Below, in pieces: positions 47,331 through 58,288 of a stretch of DNA of 64,000 nucleotides. The DNA comes from Neodontobutis hainanensis (Eukaryota > Chordata > Actinopteri > Gobiiformes > Odontobutidae). The notes below the pieces were generated by a model. It did no database searches. It was not told where the DNA came from and saw only the letters and a program-made list of their open reading frames with translations. The stretch spans positions 3,048,501 through 3,112,500 of the forward strand of contig JALDNG010000026.1 of assembly GCA_024349245.1 (NCBI GenBank). Direction: 5' to 3'. The position numbers and the translations under genes are program-made. Within the stretch, counting starts at the first letter, position 1; every line of letters begins with the position of its first letter.

Positions 47331-48856
47331 ATGATGCCCAGTATAGTTGTATCGTTAGTTGTTTTCATATGTGCCTGTATGTACCAAACGTATAGTCTCT
47401 ATTTCCACATAGGTGAAACGGAGAAAAAATGCTTCATTGAAGAAATTCCAGACGAGACCATGGTCATTGGTACGCTGTTGTTTGTTCATTAGCTTTAGCT
47501 AAGCTAACTAGCTTACACATTACCAGCTGTTTCCAGTAACGAGACCGTCAAAACAGTACAAAGGCAGTGATGGTTTTTTTCTTGAATGTTATGCGTTGTG
47601 GTTTTTAAGGGAGTTTGGAATCACATTTGACATGCAATTTCTCACCTGTTTAGTTAACGTGGATATTCTCCACTGCTACACAAAGAGAAGGTAGAAATGT
47701 AATAACTGATCATGCATAAATGGCCAAAAACAAACTCAATAAATAAAAACATTATTTACATTAATGTAACGTATGTGGAGTATTTTAAAAATTTAGATAA
47801 CTTTCTTAATGTCCTTTTCACAATTTAACCCCTGTGACAGTCTGGCCATCCTTTGAATACATATTGGACAATCTGATGACAGTAGCGTTGGTTGCGTAAC
47901 CTGTTTGACAGGTAAATACAGGACTCAGCTGTGGGACAAGCAGACCAATTCCTTCCTCCCTTCCACACCTGGTCTTGGGATGCATGTTGAGATCAAGGAT
48001 CCAGATACCAAGGTAATGACTAAGGAATAATCTTTGAAAGGGAGATATGAAGGAAACTAATGGCTCAGTGGTAGAGCGGTCGTCCTTCAACCGGAAGGTA
48101 GGCGGTTCGATTCCCGCTCTTCCCACAGTTCATACTGTTGTAGTGTCCTTGCACACCTTGCCTCCAGTGGCGTTCCAGCCGTAACACTGGTAATTAGAAG
48201 CTTAATGTAAGTCGCTTTGGATAAAAGTGTTTGCTAAATGTAAGTGTTTTTGTCACTTCCACAGATAATTCTTTCCCGTCAGTATGGTTCAGATGGTCGT
48301 TTCACCTTTACATCTCACACTCCTGGAGAGCATCAGATATGCCTGCACTCCAACTCCACCAAGATGGCTCTCTTTGCTGGAGGAAAATTAGTATGCACTT
48401 GCATTAAAAGATATAGTGTTCACTGTTTATGTTTTACAATCGTCTTTTAAATGTGTAATGTGTTTCACCTTGTTGCAGAGAGTGCATTTAGATATTCAGG
48501 TCGGAGAGCACACCAATAACTACCCTGAGATAGCTGCCAAAGACAAACTTACTGAACTGCAGCTACGTGTCCGTCAGCTACTAGACCAAGTTGAACAGAT
48601 CCAAAAAGAGCAAAACTACCAGAGGGTCAGTTTACAAATGCACCTACAAGTGTGGTAACAGATAAATGTGGCTGTTATTGATTTTGTAATTTTTTGCTCT
48701 GTGTAGTATCGTGAGGAGCGATTTCGCATGACCAGCGAGAGCACTAACCAGCGGGTTCTTTGGTGGTCCATTGCTCAGACACTGATCCTCATTGTCACTG
48801 GCATTTGGCAGATGAAACACCTTAAAAGTTTTTTTGAGGCTAAGAAACTTGTTTAG
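47331..48856 (+). CDS. tmed4: Transmembrane emp24 domain-containing protein 4 (p24 alpha family)
   Basis: Cargo adaptor of the early secretory pathway, cycling between ER and Golgi in COPI and COPII vesicles. Exons 47331-47469, 47912-48012, 48265-48390, 48479-48625 and 48707-48856 give 220 aa (human 227). The order is a signal peptide (MMPSIVVSLVVFICACMYQT), GOLD domain from LYFHIGETEKKCFIEEIPDE to LHSNSTKMALFAGGKL, coiled coil (KDKLTELQLRVRQLLDQVEQ), membrane helix (VLWWSIAQTLILIVTGIWQM) and cytosolic tail FFEAKKLV with FF and dilysine COPI/COPII signals. LPSTPGLGMHVE and SIAQT favour TMED4 over TMED9. Exons 1-3 lie within the duplication and exons 4-5 are unique, so this is the only complete copy. 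A Tc1 relic begins 59 bp after the stop. Confidence 0.94.
48056..48245 (+). mobile_element. tRNA-derived SINE in tmed4 intron 2, copy B
   Basis: A tRNA-like head with A box (TGGCTCAGTGGTAGAGC) and B box (GGTTCGATTCC, 48105-48115), then a body with GTTGTAGTGTCCTTGCACAC and the fish LINE-shared tail GTAAGTCGCTTTGGATAAAA. It is present at the same site in copy A, so it was inserted before the duplication. Confidence 0.85.
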
Positions 48857-48914
48857 TTTTAAGGAACAACATAAAAATATTTTAAGAGACTTGAGGAAAA
48901 ACATACATGTTTTA

Positions 48915-50079
48915 TACACTCACCTAAAGGATTATTAGGAACACCTGTTCAATTTCTCATTAATGCAAGAATCTTATCAACCAATCACATGGCAGTTGCT
49001 TCAGTGCATGTGGTTCAGGGCTGTGGTCCTGGTCAAGACAATCTCCTGAACTCTAAACTGAATGTCAGAATGAGAAAGAAAGGTGATTTAAGCAATGTTG
49101 AGCGTGGCATGGTTGTTGATGCCAGACGGGCCGGTCTGACTATTTCACAATCTTCTCATTTACTGGGATTTTCACACACAACCATTTCTAGAGTTTACAA
49201 AGAATGGTGTGAAAAGGAAAAAAAAACATCCAGTATTCGGCAGTCCTGTGGGCAAAAAAGCCTTGTTGATTCTAGAGGTCAGAGGAGAATGGACTGACTG
49301 ATTCAAGCTGATAGATGAACAACTTTGACTGAAAATAACCACTCGTTACAACACCAAGGTATGCAGCAAAGCATTTGTGAAGCCACAACATGCACAACCT
49401 TGAGGCGGATGGGCGACAACAGCAGAAGACCCCACCGTGTACTACTCATCTCCACTACAAATAGGAAAAAGAGGCTACAATTTGCACGAGCTCACTAAAA
49501 TTGGACAGTTGAAGACTGTAAAAATGTTGCTGCTCTGCGGAGTCTCAATTTCTGTTGAGACATTCAGATGGTAGAGTCAGAATTTGGCGTAAACAGAATG
49601 AGAACATGGATCCATCATGCCTTGTTACCACTGTGCAGGCTGGTGGTGGTGTAATGGTGTGGGGGATGTTTTCTTGGCACACTTTGTTGTTGGCCAATTG
49701 GGCATAGTTTAAATTCCACAGCCTACCTGAGCATTGTTTCTCACCATGTCCATCCCTTTATGACCACCATGTACCCATCAAGATTGGTTTCTTGAACATG
49801 ACAAAGAGTTCACTGAACTAAAATGGCCCCCACAGTCACCAGATCTCAACCAAATAGAGCATCTTTGGGATGTGGTGGAACAGCTTTGTGCTCTTGATGT
49901 GCATCCCACAAATCTCCAACTACAAGATGCTATCCTATCAATATGGCCCAACATTTCTAAAGAATGCTTTCAGCACCTTGTTGAATCAATGCCACGTAGA
50001 ATTAAGGCAGGTCTGAAGGCGAAAGGGGGCGAAACACAGTATTAGTATGATGTTCCTAATAATTCTTTAGGTGAGTGTA
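48915..50079 (+). mobile_element. Tc1/mariner element, inactive
   Basis: Terminal inverted repeats TACACTCACCTAAAGGATTA and its complement at 50055-50079 are flanked by TA. The transposase runs on the plus strand: the N-terminal helix-turn-helix is readable (MRKKGDLSNVERGMVVDARR, then SHTTISRVYKEW), but a stop (48989-49297 frame) and several frameshifts follow, and the QQDNAPCH block with a catalytic Asp is deleted (near 49780). Its length of 1165 bp is short for an intact copy. It lies 59 bp after the tmed4 stop, probably within its 3'UTR. Confidence 0.93.
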
Positions 50080-51607
50080 TATCGGCAGTAGTACGAGCAG
50101 ACACAATTGTTTTTTTTTTCCTTCTTATAAATTCAGGCTTTTATTTTGCCATTGAATCGAGTAGTTTGCCATTCCATATGCATTTGTTGAAGATTTTAGA
50201 ATTAAAAACACTGGATGATTTTTTTTTTGTTTAAAAGGAGATGGAAGCAGTAAATTAAGATTGGCTTTTGGGGTCATGTCAATGTTTAAGCTGTTACAGG
50301 TTAAATACAATTAGTATAGTTAATTTTATGTTAGTTTTGCACAGGTTTTTGCTGCAAGGCCTATTTTTAATGTTGGGTTTTCTTTTATATTAGATATAAA
50401 TAATCCAATTCCCACAATTGCTATATTTCTACAGATTTCTTCTGTTTTCCTGTACAATAGACCAACTATGCCTCTAGATCCAGTTTGTGATACTTTCATG
50501 TAAGCTGGCAAAACACATACTGACCTGTTTAATACATTTCAGCGTTAAATTATTGTATTTCAACTGTGATTTTGTGTTTACATTGTGATGTAACATATTT
50601 ATTGAGCTATAGTATTACTGCGCAGCTATTCGTTTTATTTTTTACGTCGAGAAAAAAAATTGTCTTTATGTCTGTAGGATCACAAATAACGTATTTATAT
50701 AATTCCCACAAATTTTAACAAGGCATGGGATATTAGGTCCCATACTATTTATGACGTTAACTAAGGCATTAAATTTGTTTTACTACTTTTGCTGTATTCT
50801 CCATGTTTCTCATGTAACCCCAATAAATACATTTTAGCTAATATTTTCTATCCCACTCTGGTAAGAAAACAAAAGTTATTTTTTACAGAAAAATTTATTG
50901 CTTGGCTTTGGCTTCTCTCAGAGCCATATTCTTAACCAAACAATGCTATAACGTCTGTATAGACAGCAACCACAACTAACCACATATTATCAATCTTATA
51001 ATTAAAACAAAGACAATTAAAAAAAAAATTTAAATTAAAATTTCACTGTTCTTGGAGACACAAAAACACCTTCTGACACTGGAGATTTGAAGAAACCAAT
51101 GCGACAGTCAGTGACCATCAGTATACCATTTTGCATAGGTTTAGCTCTCAATGTACAAAGTACAGAAACACAGCCACGCCATAGCACTTACATAACACTT
51201 ACATTAAAACAAAGCACTGGTGTTAATTTGTATTTAATATCAAGAATAAAGATGTGACCACTTAACATACGAAAAACAATATTAATATCACAAAACTATG
51301 TATCATATAAAAGGGATCAGTAAGTTTTATTTTATTTTTTAACCTGCACAACAAAAATGTTATGGAGAGCGGAAAGGAGCTCCTGAAACTACACAGATAA
51401 TCACATTTCAGAACTCTCATATTAGATTGTATGTAAGGTACAAAATCTCATGTTGCAATTTTTTTCCACCACTTGAGATTAAGTGATACCCATTTTCATA
51501 AATATAAGCTACAATGTTTAAATTAGTATTCTATTAATCAAGTCACTTTGTTGGCCTTTGATAAGTAGACAGTTTTCCATGAGTTAAAGTCCTAAAGGGT
51601 AGGGCAA

Positions 51608-51668
<61 letters not shown>

Positions 51669-51847
51669 CAAGAGCTTACTAGTTCTTTACAAATGCTTAA
51701 AAGAGCAAGAAGAGCACTCAAAGTGATCAGATTGAGGCAAATACACTTTAAAAAGGATTTGTACTTTGAACTCCACGTGGCTCCATTGCTCTAGTCAGTG
51801 TTTTTATTTTTTTAATTTTCTAGAAGGTAATCCCTGGAGAGGTGTTC
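50080..51847. other. Intergenic between tmed4 and plpbp
   Basis: AT-rich, no gene seen. AATAAA at 50822-50827 may end the tmed4 transcript if it reads through the Tc1 relic. TTTATT at 51803-51808 (AATAAA on the minus strand) is a good signal for plpbp, 40 bp beyond its stop. A long TA repeat lies at about 51610-51662. Confidence 0.45.
51610..51662. repeat. (TA)n microsatellite
   Basis: An uninterrupted run of about 26 TA units. Confidence 0.97.
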
Positions 51848-54800
51848 TCAGTGTTCAGAAACAGTAAGATGTTGCATCTTCTTGGCAGCCTCGTCTGACA
51901 CCACTTTAGATGTTTTCTCAGGACTTGGTGTGGGAGTGTTTGCTGCACTGTTGGGGTACCTGTTGCCAAAAATAATACTACCCACTCGCACGTTGGTCGC
52001 ACCCACCTCTATCTTTAAAATGAAATGGACATTGGTTAAAAAAAATGGTCTAATAACTAGTAAAAGAGACTGTTTATTATACATTAGACTGGCAACAGTC
52101 ATTGTAATTTCAATCTTGTAATATTAGCTGATGCCAGACCACACCCTAACCAAATGACACATTTAAGAAACAACTCTTCAGCTATTATAAAATGGTTGAC
52201 AAGTTATGATAAATTAACAATAATCAAAATAGAGTCAAATTGCATGGTAGTAATTCAGTATGATCATTGAATCTGTGTCAGCAAGTCATAGCTAGAGAAC
52301 CAGGAAAATACCAAAGCATAGTGCAACCAAACAGGAGCACATAAACCTCTAAGAAAGTGTTGACATGACTTTCAGGGACAATTGGGAAGACTGATTGTGA
52401 GTATACAGATGGAGTTTGTAGTCATCAATGATACTGACAAAGGGGAGCTTTTGTTGTGTAATACTATATGTTGCGGATATACAGTGCCTTGCGAAAATAT
52501 TCAACCCCCTTGAACTTTGCGACATTTCAGGCTTCATACATAAAGATATAAAACTTTAATTTTTTGTTAAGAATCAACAAGTGGCACACAATCAAGAAGT
52601 GGAACTAAATTTATTGGATATTTCAAACTTTAACAAAAAGACAAAAAAAAAAAAAAACTGAAAAATTGGGCATGCAAAATTATTAAGTTAACTTAAGTTA
52701 ATACTTTGTAGTGCCACCTTCTGCTGCGATTACAGCTGTAAGTCGCTTGGGGTATGTCTCTCAGTTTCGAACATCAAGAGACTGAAATCTTTGCCCATTC
52801 CTCCTGGCAAAACAGCTAGAACTCAGTGAGGTTGGATGGAGAGCATTTGTAACAGCAGTTTTCAGTTCTTTCCACAGATTCTCGATTGGATTTAGGTCTG
52901 GACTTTGCCTTGGCCATTCTAACACCTGGATGTTTTATTTGTGAACCATTCCATTGGAGATTTTGCTTTATGTTTTGGATCATTGTCCTGTTAGAAGACA
53001 AATCTCCGTCCCAGTCTCAGGTCTTTTGCAGACTCAGGTTTTCCCAAACCATGATGCTGCCACCACCATAATGTTTGACAGTCGGGATGATGTGTTCAGG
53101 GTGATGAGCTGTGTTGCTTTTACGCCAAACATAACGTTTTGCATTGTTGCCAAAAAGATTTTGGTTTCATCTGACCAGAGCATCTTCTTCCACATGTTTG
53201 GTGTGTCTCCCAGGTGGTTTGTGGGAAACTTTAAACAACACTTTTTATGGCTATCTTTAAGAAATGGCTTTCTTCTCGCCACGCTTCTATAAAGGCCAGA
53301 TTTGTGTAGTATACGACTGATTGTTGTCCTATGGACAGAGTCTCCCACCTCAGCTGTAGATCGCTGCAGTTCATCCAGAGTGATCATGGGCCTCTTGGCT
53401 GCATCTCCGATCAGTGTTCTCCTTGTATGAGCTGAAAGTTTAGAGGGACGACCAGGTCTTGGTAGATTTGCAGTGGTCTGATACTCCTTCCATTTCAATA
53501 TTATCGCTTGCACAGTGCTCCTTGGGATGTTTAAAGCTTGGGAAATCTTTTTGTATCAAAATCTGGCTTTAAACTTCTCCACAACAGTATCTAGGACCTG
53601 CCTGGTGTGTTCCTTGTTCTTCAGGATGCTCTCTGTGCTATAAACAGGCCTCTGAGACTATCACACTGCAGGTGCATTCATACGGAGACTTGATTACACA
53701 CAGGTGGATTCCATTTATCATCATTAATCATTTAGGTCAACACTGGATAAACTTCTGGAGAGAGTTTGGTGCACTGAAAGTAAAGGGGCTGAATAATTTT
53801 GCACGCCCAATTTTTCAGTTTTTTTATTTGTTGTTGATTCTTCACAAAATATTACAGTTTCATATCTTTATGATTTAAGCCTAAAATGTGGCAAAAGGTC
53901 ACAAAGTTTAAGGGGAACAAATACTTTCGCAAGGCACTGTATGTTACTATTTGATGTGCCGGTCTAACATATATTAATGATTTAATTTACACACAAAGCA
54001 GATACTTACTGCATGTTCAAAGTCTGTGGACATACCCATACTGAGCTCTACCTCCTGCAAAGGCAGCTTCAGACTTTCACACACTTCCTGTCTTTGAATA
54101 ATAAGCATCTACGAAAAGGATAAAAATTTTATATTCATTTCATTGTTATTCAACATAGACTGAAAAAAATACAAACAAGCACAGACTTTAAAAAATAAAG
54201 AATAAAAATATGTAAATTATGCACCTGGAAGTCGGGATTGGGGCCCAGAGCGAGATCGTAGCCATAGCGCCCAATGGTCATGAGTCCTGAGAAGTGGAGA
54301 GCATTGCACTTGTACACAATGTGTTTTACTGTGTCAACCGTTTCCGCTGGTGGCAGGCCATGTTTACCTGCAAAAACATCCACACTGGGGTGAGCTCCGG
54401 TTTTGGGCATAGGCGACCTAGTGCCCAAAATTGACAGGGGGTGCCAGGAGACGTTATGAAAAGAAATAAAATTAACAGCTCATAGATGCGTGGTGCTCAA
54501 AGCAAACTACAAGACAAATAGATGTACGGTGAATTTTGGTGGCGTTTAATTTAAACCACACCGTGTCTGGGTCCAAATTACACTGGGAGTGGGCACTTTT
54601 CTGTGCTTAAGTTAGCGTGACCAGCCACTGAGGAACTTTGTGTGTGCGCACACAACCTCCATAATTGGCGAAGAGTTCACATACACCTTCTGCGTTCTCA
54701 TGAAAAATAATTGGAGCTTCCAACAGATTGCCATTTTTTTCCTATTTAAAATTTTTCTCTTGTGACTCACGTTTTGACAATGTCCACTTATCTCATACAA

Positions 54801-56519
54801 AACCAAACACACTGTGTTGCATATGTTCCTTACTAACCACTGGGTTTTCACAACAAGTTAATTACTTATTACATGTTAAAATAATAAATCATTGGATAAA
54901 TAGGCAATGTGCTGTTTTTATTGGTTACATAAAATGTATTTTTGCAGAACATTAAGAAACACCTGAGCAGCTCAGTAACAGCTGAAGAATCTTACTATTA
55001 TTCGTCAGCTTGGGCACTGCTTTTGGAAAGAATATTTAACTTGAGCACAGTGTTGTAGTTAAAAGTTTCCTTAAATTACCCCTAAAAATTTTAATATCAT
55101 CCAAGATGCCTACATAAACATTCTAAATTAAACCATAGGTAGCCTACTTGAACTTTCAAAGATTCTTAAAAAATTGTTAAATCCCTTTTTGAGCATAAGA
55201 CACAAATTTGTAATTTCGCCTAGGGCAGCAACAATTATGCAAACTTTCATAACACAAGAAAAAAAATACTTGCTGTGTTCTCCGCTGGTGTTGATCTGCA
55301 CCATGATCTTTAACTTTTGTGTGCTTGCTCCTCTAATACGTTCCCATGAGCTGTTAACCCGGTCAGCTAATTTTACTGAGTCCACTGTCTCTACAATGAA
55401 TAGATTTGGCACACCTGGGTACAAACAACAACACATTTAAATGTAACATAGCATAAGGTAAACCCCATTATGAGATAAAATATTAACTTACCTAATAGTT
55501 TGTTGATGTTATTTTTCTGAAGATGACCAATAAAGTGCCATTTGATCTCTGGACAGGACTCTAATATCTGCAGAAGATTGGTAAAAGAAAAAGGCACTGT
55601 GAAATATCAAACAAAGGCCATGCAGTGAGTAATTCTTCAAACATGCAAACCTACCAGAGGATCTGAAGCTTTGTCCACAAGTTCATTAACCTAGAACCGA
55701 GACAGACATACAGAAATGCTCTTTGTTCAAGGAAGGTCTTTTAAATTACACAGCAGTGCTCTTTACTCACATAATTTTCTCCAAAGTAGCGCTGGCCATG
55801 TTTGTATGCTTCCACAACCATCTCAGGAGGTTTAGTTTTACTGACAGCTACCAGGCGGGGCAGAACAGCTGGTAGTGTCTGAGGAAAGAAAGAGAGAGTC
55901 TGAATTTTTAAAATATCGGTGAATGCATCATATGTGAGCAAGTGGAAGCTCTGTGGTAGCGAGAAACTGTTTTTTGAAGGTAATAAGAGGAATTCAGCTG
56001 AGAAAGGATCCTGGAAAACAAGAATGCAATGTGTTTATATACAGCTGCGATGGCTAAATTCTACATAGTTACCACTCTTAAAAGTAAAAAAAAAAAAAAG
56101 CCTTTCTGTGCATGACAAGATCCATTTTCATTTGGATCTTCTGGCTATTCTAATTAAACAAGCTCCGACGTCAGGTGAAGTTTTAAGCAAGCAATTAAAA
56201 CTCGTGCAACAAGAAGGCCCACGTTATGTAAGTGATGTGATCCAAAACATATGCTATCACTGGTGAACCATCCATGATGTTATGGAAGTGCTGCCACAAG
56301 CTGTACAGCCTTCCATCCAAAGGTTGTTTTGGTGTTTGGTAGTCTTGCATAACGAGTCGTGCAGCTGAACTCCGCCGACGGCTGAGCAGCAGCAGCGGCG
56401 CCTGAAGCGGAGCTGCCCGGGCTAGTTACCTTTGGCCGCCGTGCCGCAGCCTGCTTCACCCGCTCCACGACAGCCTGAAGTGCCTTTCCAACCTCCTCCG
56501 ACATTGCTGCTTTCCACAT
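51848..56519 (-). CDS. plpbp: Pyridoxal phosphate homeostasis protein (PROSC/YggS family)
   Basis: Binds pyridoxal 5'-phosphate through a Schiff-base Lys and buffers vitamin B6; a single TIM-barrel domain with no known catalysis. Exons: 56430-56519, 55771-55878, 55655-55690, 55492-55567, 55274-55414, 54225-54367, 54010-54108 and 51848-52012; 285 aa (human 275). Blocks are PRLVAVSKTKPPEMVVEAY (with the PLP Lys in SKTK), GQRYFGENY, CPEIKWHFIGHLQKNNINKL, ETVDSVKLADRVNSSW, MVQINTSGEHSKHGLPP, GLMTIGRYGYDLALGPNPDF, LSMGMSTDFEHA and IEVGATNVRVGSIIFG. The intron after exon 5 must use a GC donor (CACA, then GCAAGTAT) to keep frame and restore the conserved SKHGLPP. Intron 7 hosts a Tc1 relic. Confidence 0.96.
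52480..53941 (-). mobile_element. Second Tc1/mariner element (different family), inactive, in plpbp intron 7
   Basis: Ends TACAGTGCCTTGCGAAAATA and, inverted, TTTCGCAAGGCACTGTA, with TA at both borders. Transposase fragments are on the minus strand: NLPRPGRPSKLSAHTRRTL, HRTTISRILHKSGLYRSVAR and MLWSDETKIF with the first catalytic Asp, then frameshifts. The ends and protein differ from the element at 48915, so these are separate invasions. Confidence 0.93.
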
Positions 56520-58288
56520 ACCGTCAAACGTCAACCTTCTACGACATTCGTAAAGAAACGCGTGGTCAGATGACGAAAATGGGCCTTCAAAATAAAAGCC
56601 CGCATGGTGTAGCGACAGCGACCCCTGTTGTCTTCAAATAAAATTAGCCGAGGTCCGCTTAGATAACTTTCCCCACCCTGAGGGGTCCGGAAAATATAAA
56701 TTAAAAGGATGTGTTTTCATATATTTGTCTTTAAAATAAAGTCTCATTTATTCCACACCTACAGCCTACAATATGGAGATGAATGTAGGTAATCCACTGT
56801 TTTTCTGTATTTTTTTCATTTGTTTTCATGAGGAGGATGTTTGAGTGTTTAGCTTTCACCAAACACAGCTCACAGACAAAAAGAAAATACTACAAATTCA
56901 AAAAAACCCAAAGCTAAGGCTCAAGACTTTGTTTGTTTAATGACAACAGCCTGGAATCTTGCATATTATGCTTTATACTCCTTCATAAATGTGTGAGAAA
57001 TGTTTAAATACAAAACCATCAATTAAAGCCAAAACACATTTGTTAAACAAATATGACAAAGATGCAGTTATAATTGATCTCTTTCTATTGTCATTCCTCT
57101 TAAAACAACAGGCACAAGGAAAAATGCACTGAGCATTTCTTTAGCATTAGTTGTTGCCAATAACTAAACTGTTACTGTTTAATTTGCAGGTTCCTTTTAA
57201 ACATGTTCAAAATCAGAACACAAAGATTTATTTTCTGTGTTTACCCCGTGTGGGATAACATTTTAATTAAAATGCGTATGATTAGTTCTGTAACAGCATT
57301 CAGGATTCCCACAGAAACTGACAACTTCAGACTTAACCTGTGTCACTCACCTCCAAACACTCCTTTTACCACTTCTGTTTTTAATCACTCAAATGAACAT
57401 GTATTAGGTTCAAATGAACGCGAATAGCGTGAGCTAATTACTCACGATGTTTGTAAATGGGGTGAAATATGCGACAAACGAGTCTTGTACCTCACTTACA
57501 ACAGAATAAAGAAGTTGACAAATGAACTCACCACATTAGACGTCGTCACTTCCCTATGGGCTAGATTCTTTTTAATCCTGACATAACTGTCTAGTCCTGG
57601 TTCAGTTCTGGACTTATTCTGATTACAGCAGTCTGGACTGGAGGAAAAAGTGCTGTCGTTCAGCTTTGACACTGACACGGAGCTGTATTTTCTGATCACT
57701 ATCCGTCCATAACGTCAGTGAATCTCTAATGTTTTGCCGAGGCTCAACATTTTGTCGTTTCTAACTTATCAGGGTAGGCTAAACATGTTGAATATGCCGC
57801 TGCACTGTTCCTAATCATAATAACTTCATGACCTGCTCGTGTATACAATGCGCTTGTAATTATGAATTATGTCTTGCGGTCCAGTTTCGGCCCGCCTTTT
57901 GGAGACTGGTGTACAGCATCCTCGTTTTCTCTTTTTGGTGGGCGTGCAATGTTAGGCCAATAAGCTGTATTTCTGCATTTAGGTAATTTACAATTATTTA
58001 TCTATGAGCAGATGAAAATAAACCTTCCCTCCAAAAGTAATTTAAGTGACTAGCTTGACATAGAAATACCCAGAATTATATAAATGGAGAAATAATTTTT
58101 ATTTCTGAAAAATACCTGAAAATAAATCAAAGCTAGAAAGAAACATTTATTCACAAGATTACACAATTTCAAACTTATACTGGTCAATAAAATTCACCCA
58201 GACATCAAGTTAAAGACATACAGCAGATCTAATGTACTAAAATGAATATTAATGAAGTAAATAATTGTCTTCGGTCACTGGTGTCCTT
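56520..58288. other. Upstream region of plpbp and spacer to snrpg
   Basis: The first few hundred bases should hold the plpbp promoter. TTTATT motifs at about 58098 and 58146 (AATAAA on the minus strand) are candidate snrpg poly(A) signals. One open frame (57496-57699) is listed separately; otherwise nothing is recognised. Confidence 0.4.
57529..57699 (-). other. Possible unidentified coding exon
   Basis: From ATG at 57699 the frame MIRKYSSVSVSKLNDSTFSS runs to TSNV, followed by GTGAGTTC, a good donor (57529/57528). Downstream, AAAAACAG then GTGTTTGGAG and GTGAGTGAC (about 57340-57385) looks like a tiny further exon in a compatible phase. No protein family was recognised. It may be a small gene, an alternative first exon of plpbp, or chance. 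Confidence 0.2.

Larger units (their letters stand above)
44391..48390. repeat. Tandem segmental duplication, copy B
   Basis: Right unit, about 4.0 kb because of one internal deletion of about 2.7 kb relative to copy A. It contains a disrupted ikbkg, the promoter region and tmed4 exons 1-3; from 48391 the unique rest of tmed4 follows. The deletion joins 45705-45715 (A-rich, corresponding to about 39010 in copy A) to exon 2 (about 41755). Confidence 0.93.

Noticed and set aside
48059..48125. Possible tRNA gene (A box and B box present)
   Set aside because: The sequence continues into a SINE body and tail, the cloverleaf is imperfect, and a second degenerate copy exists at 44078; it is the head of a retroposon.
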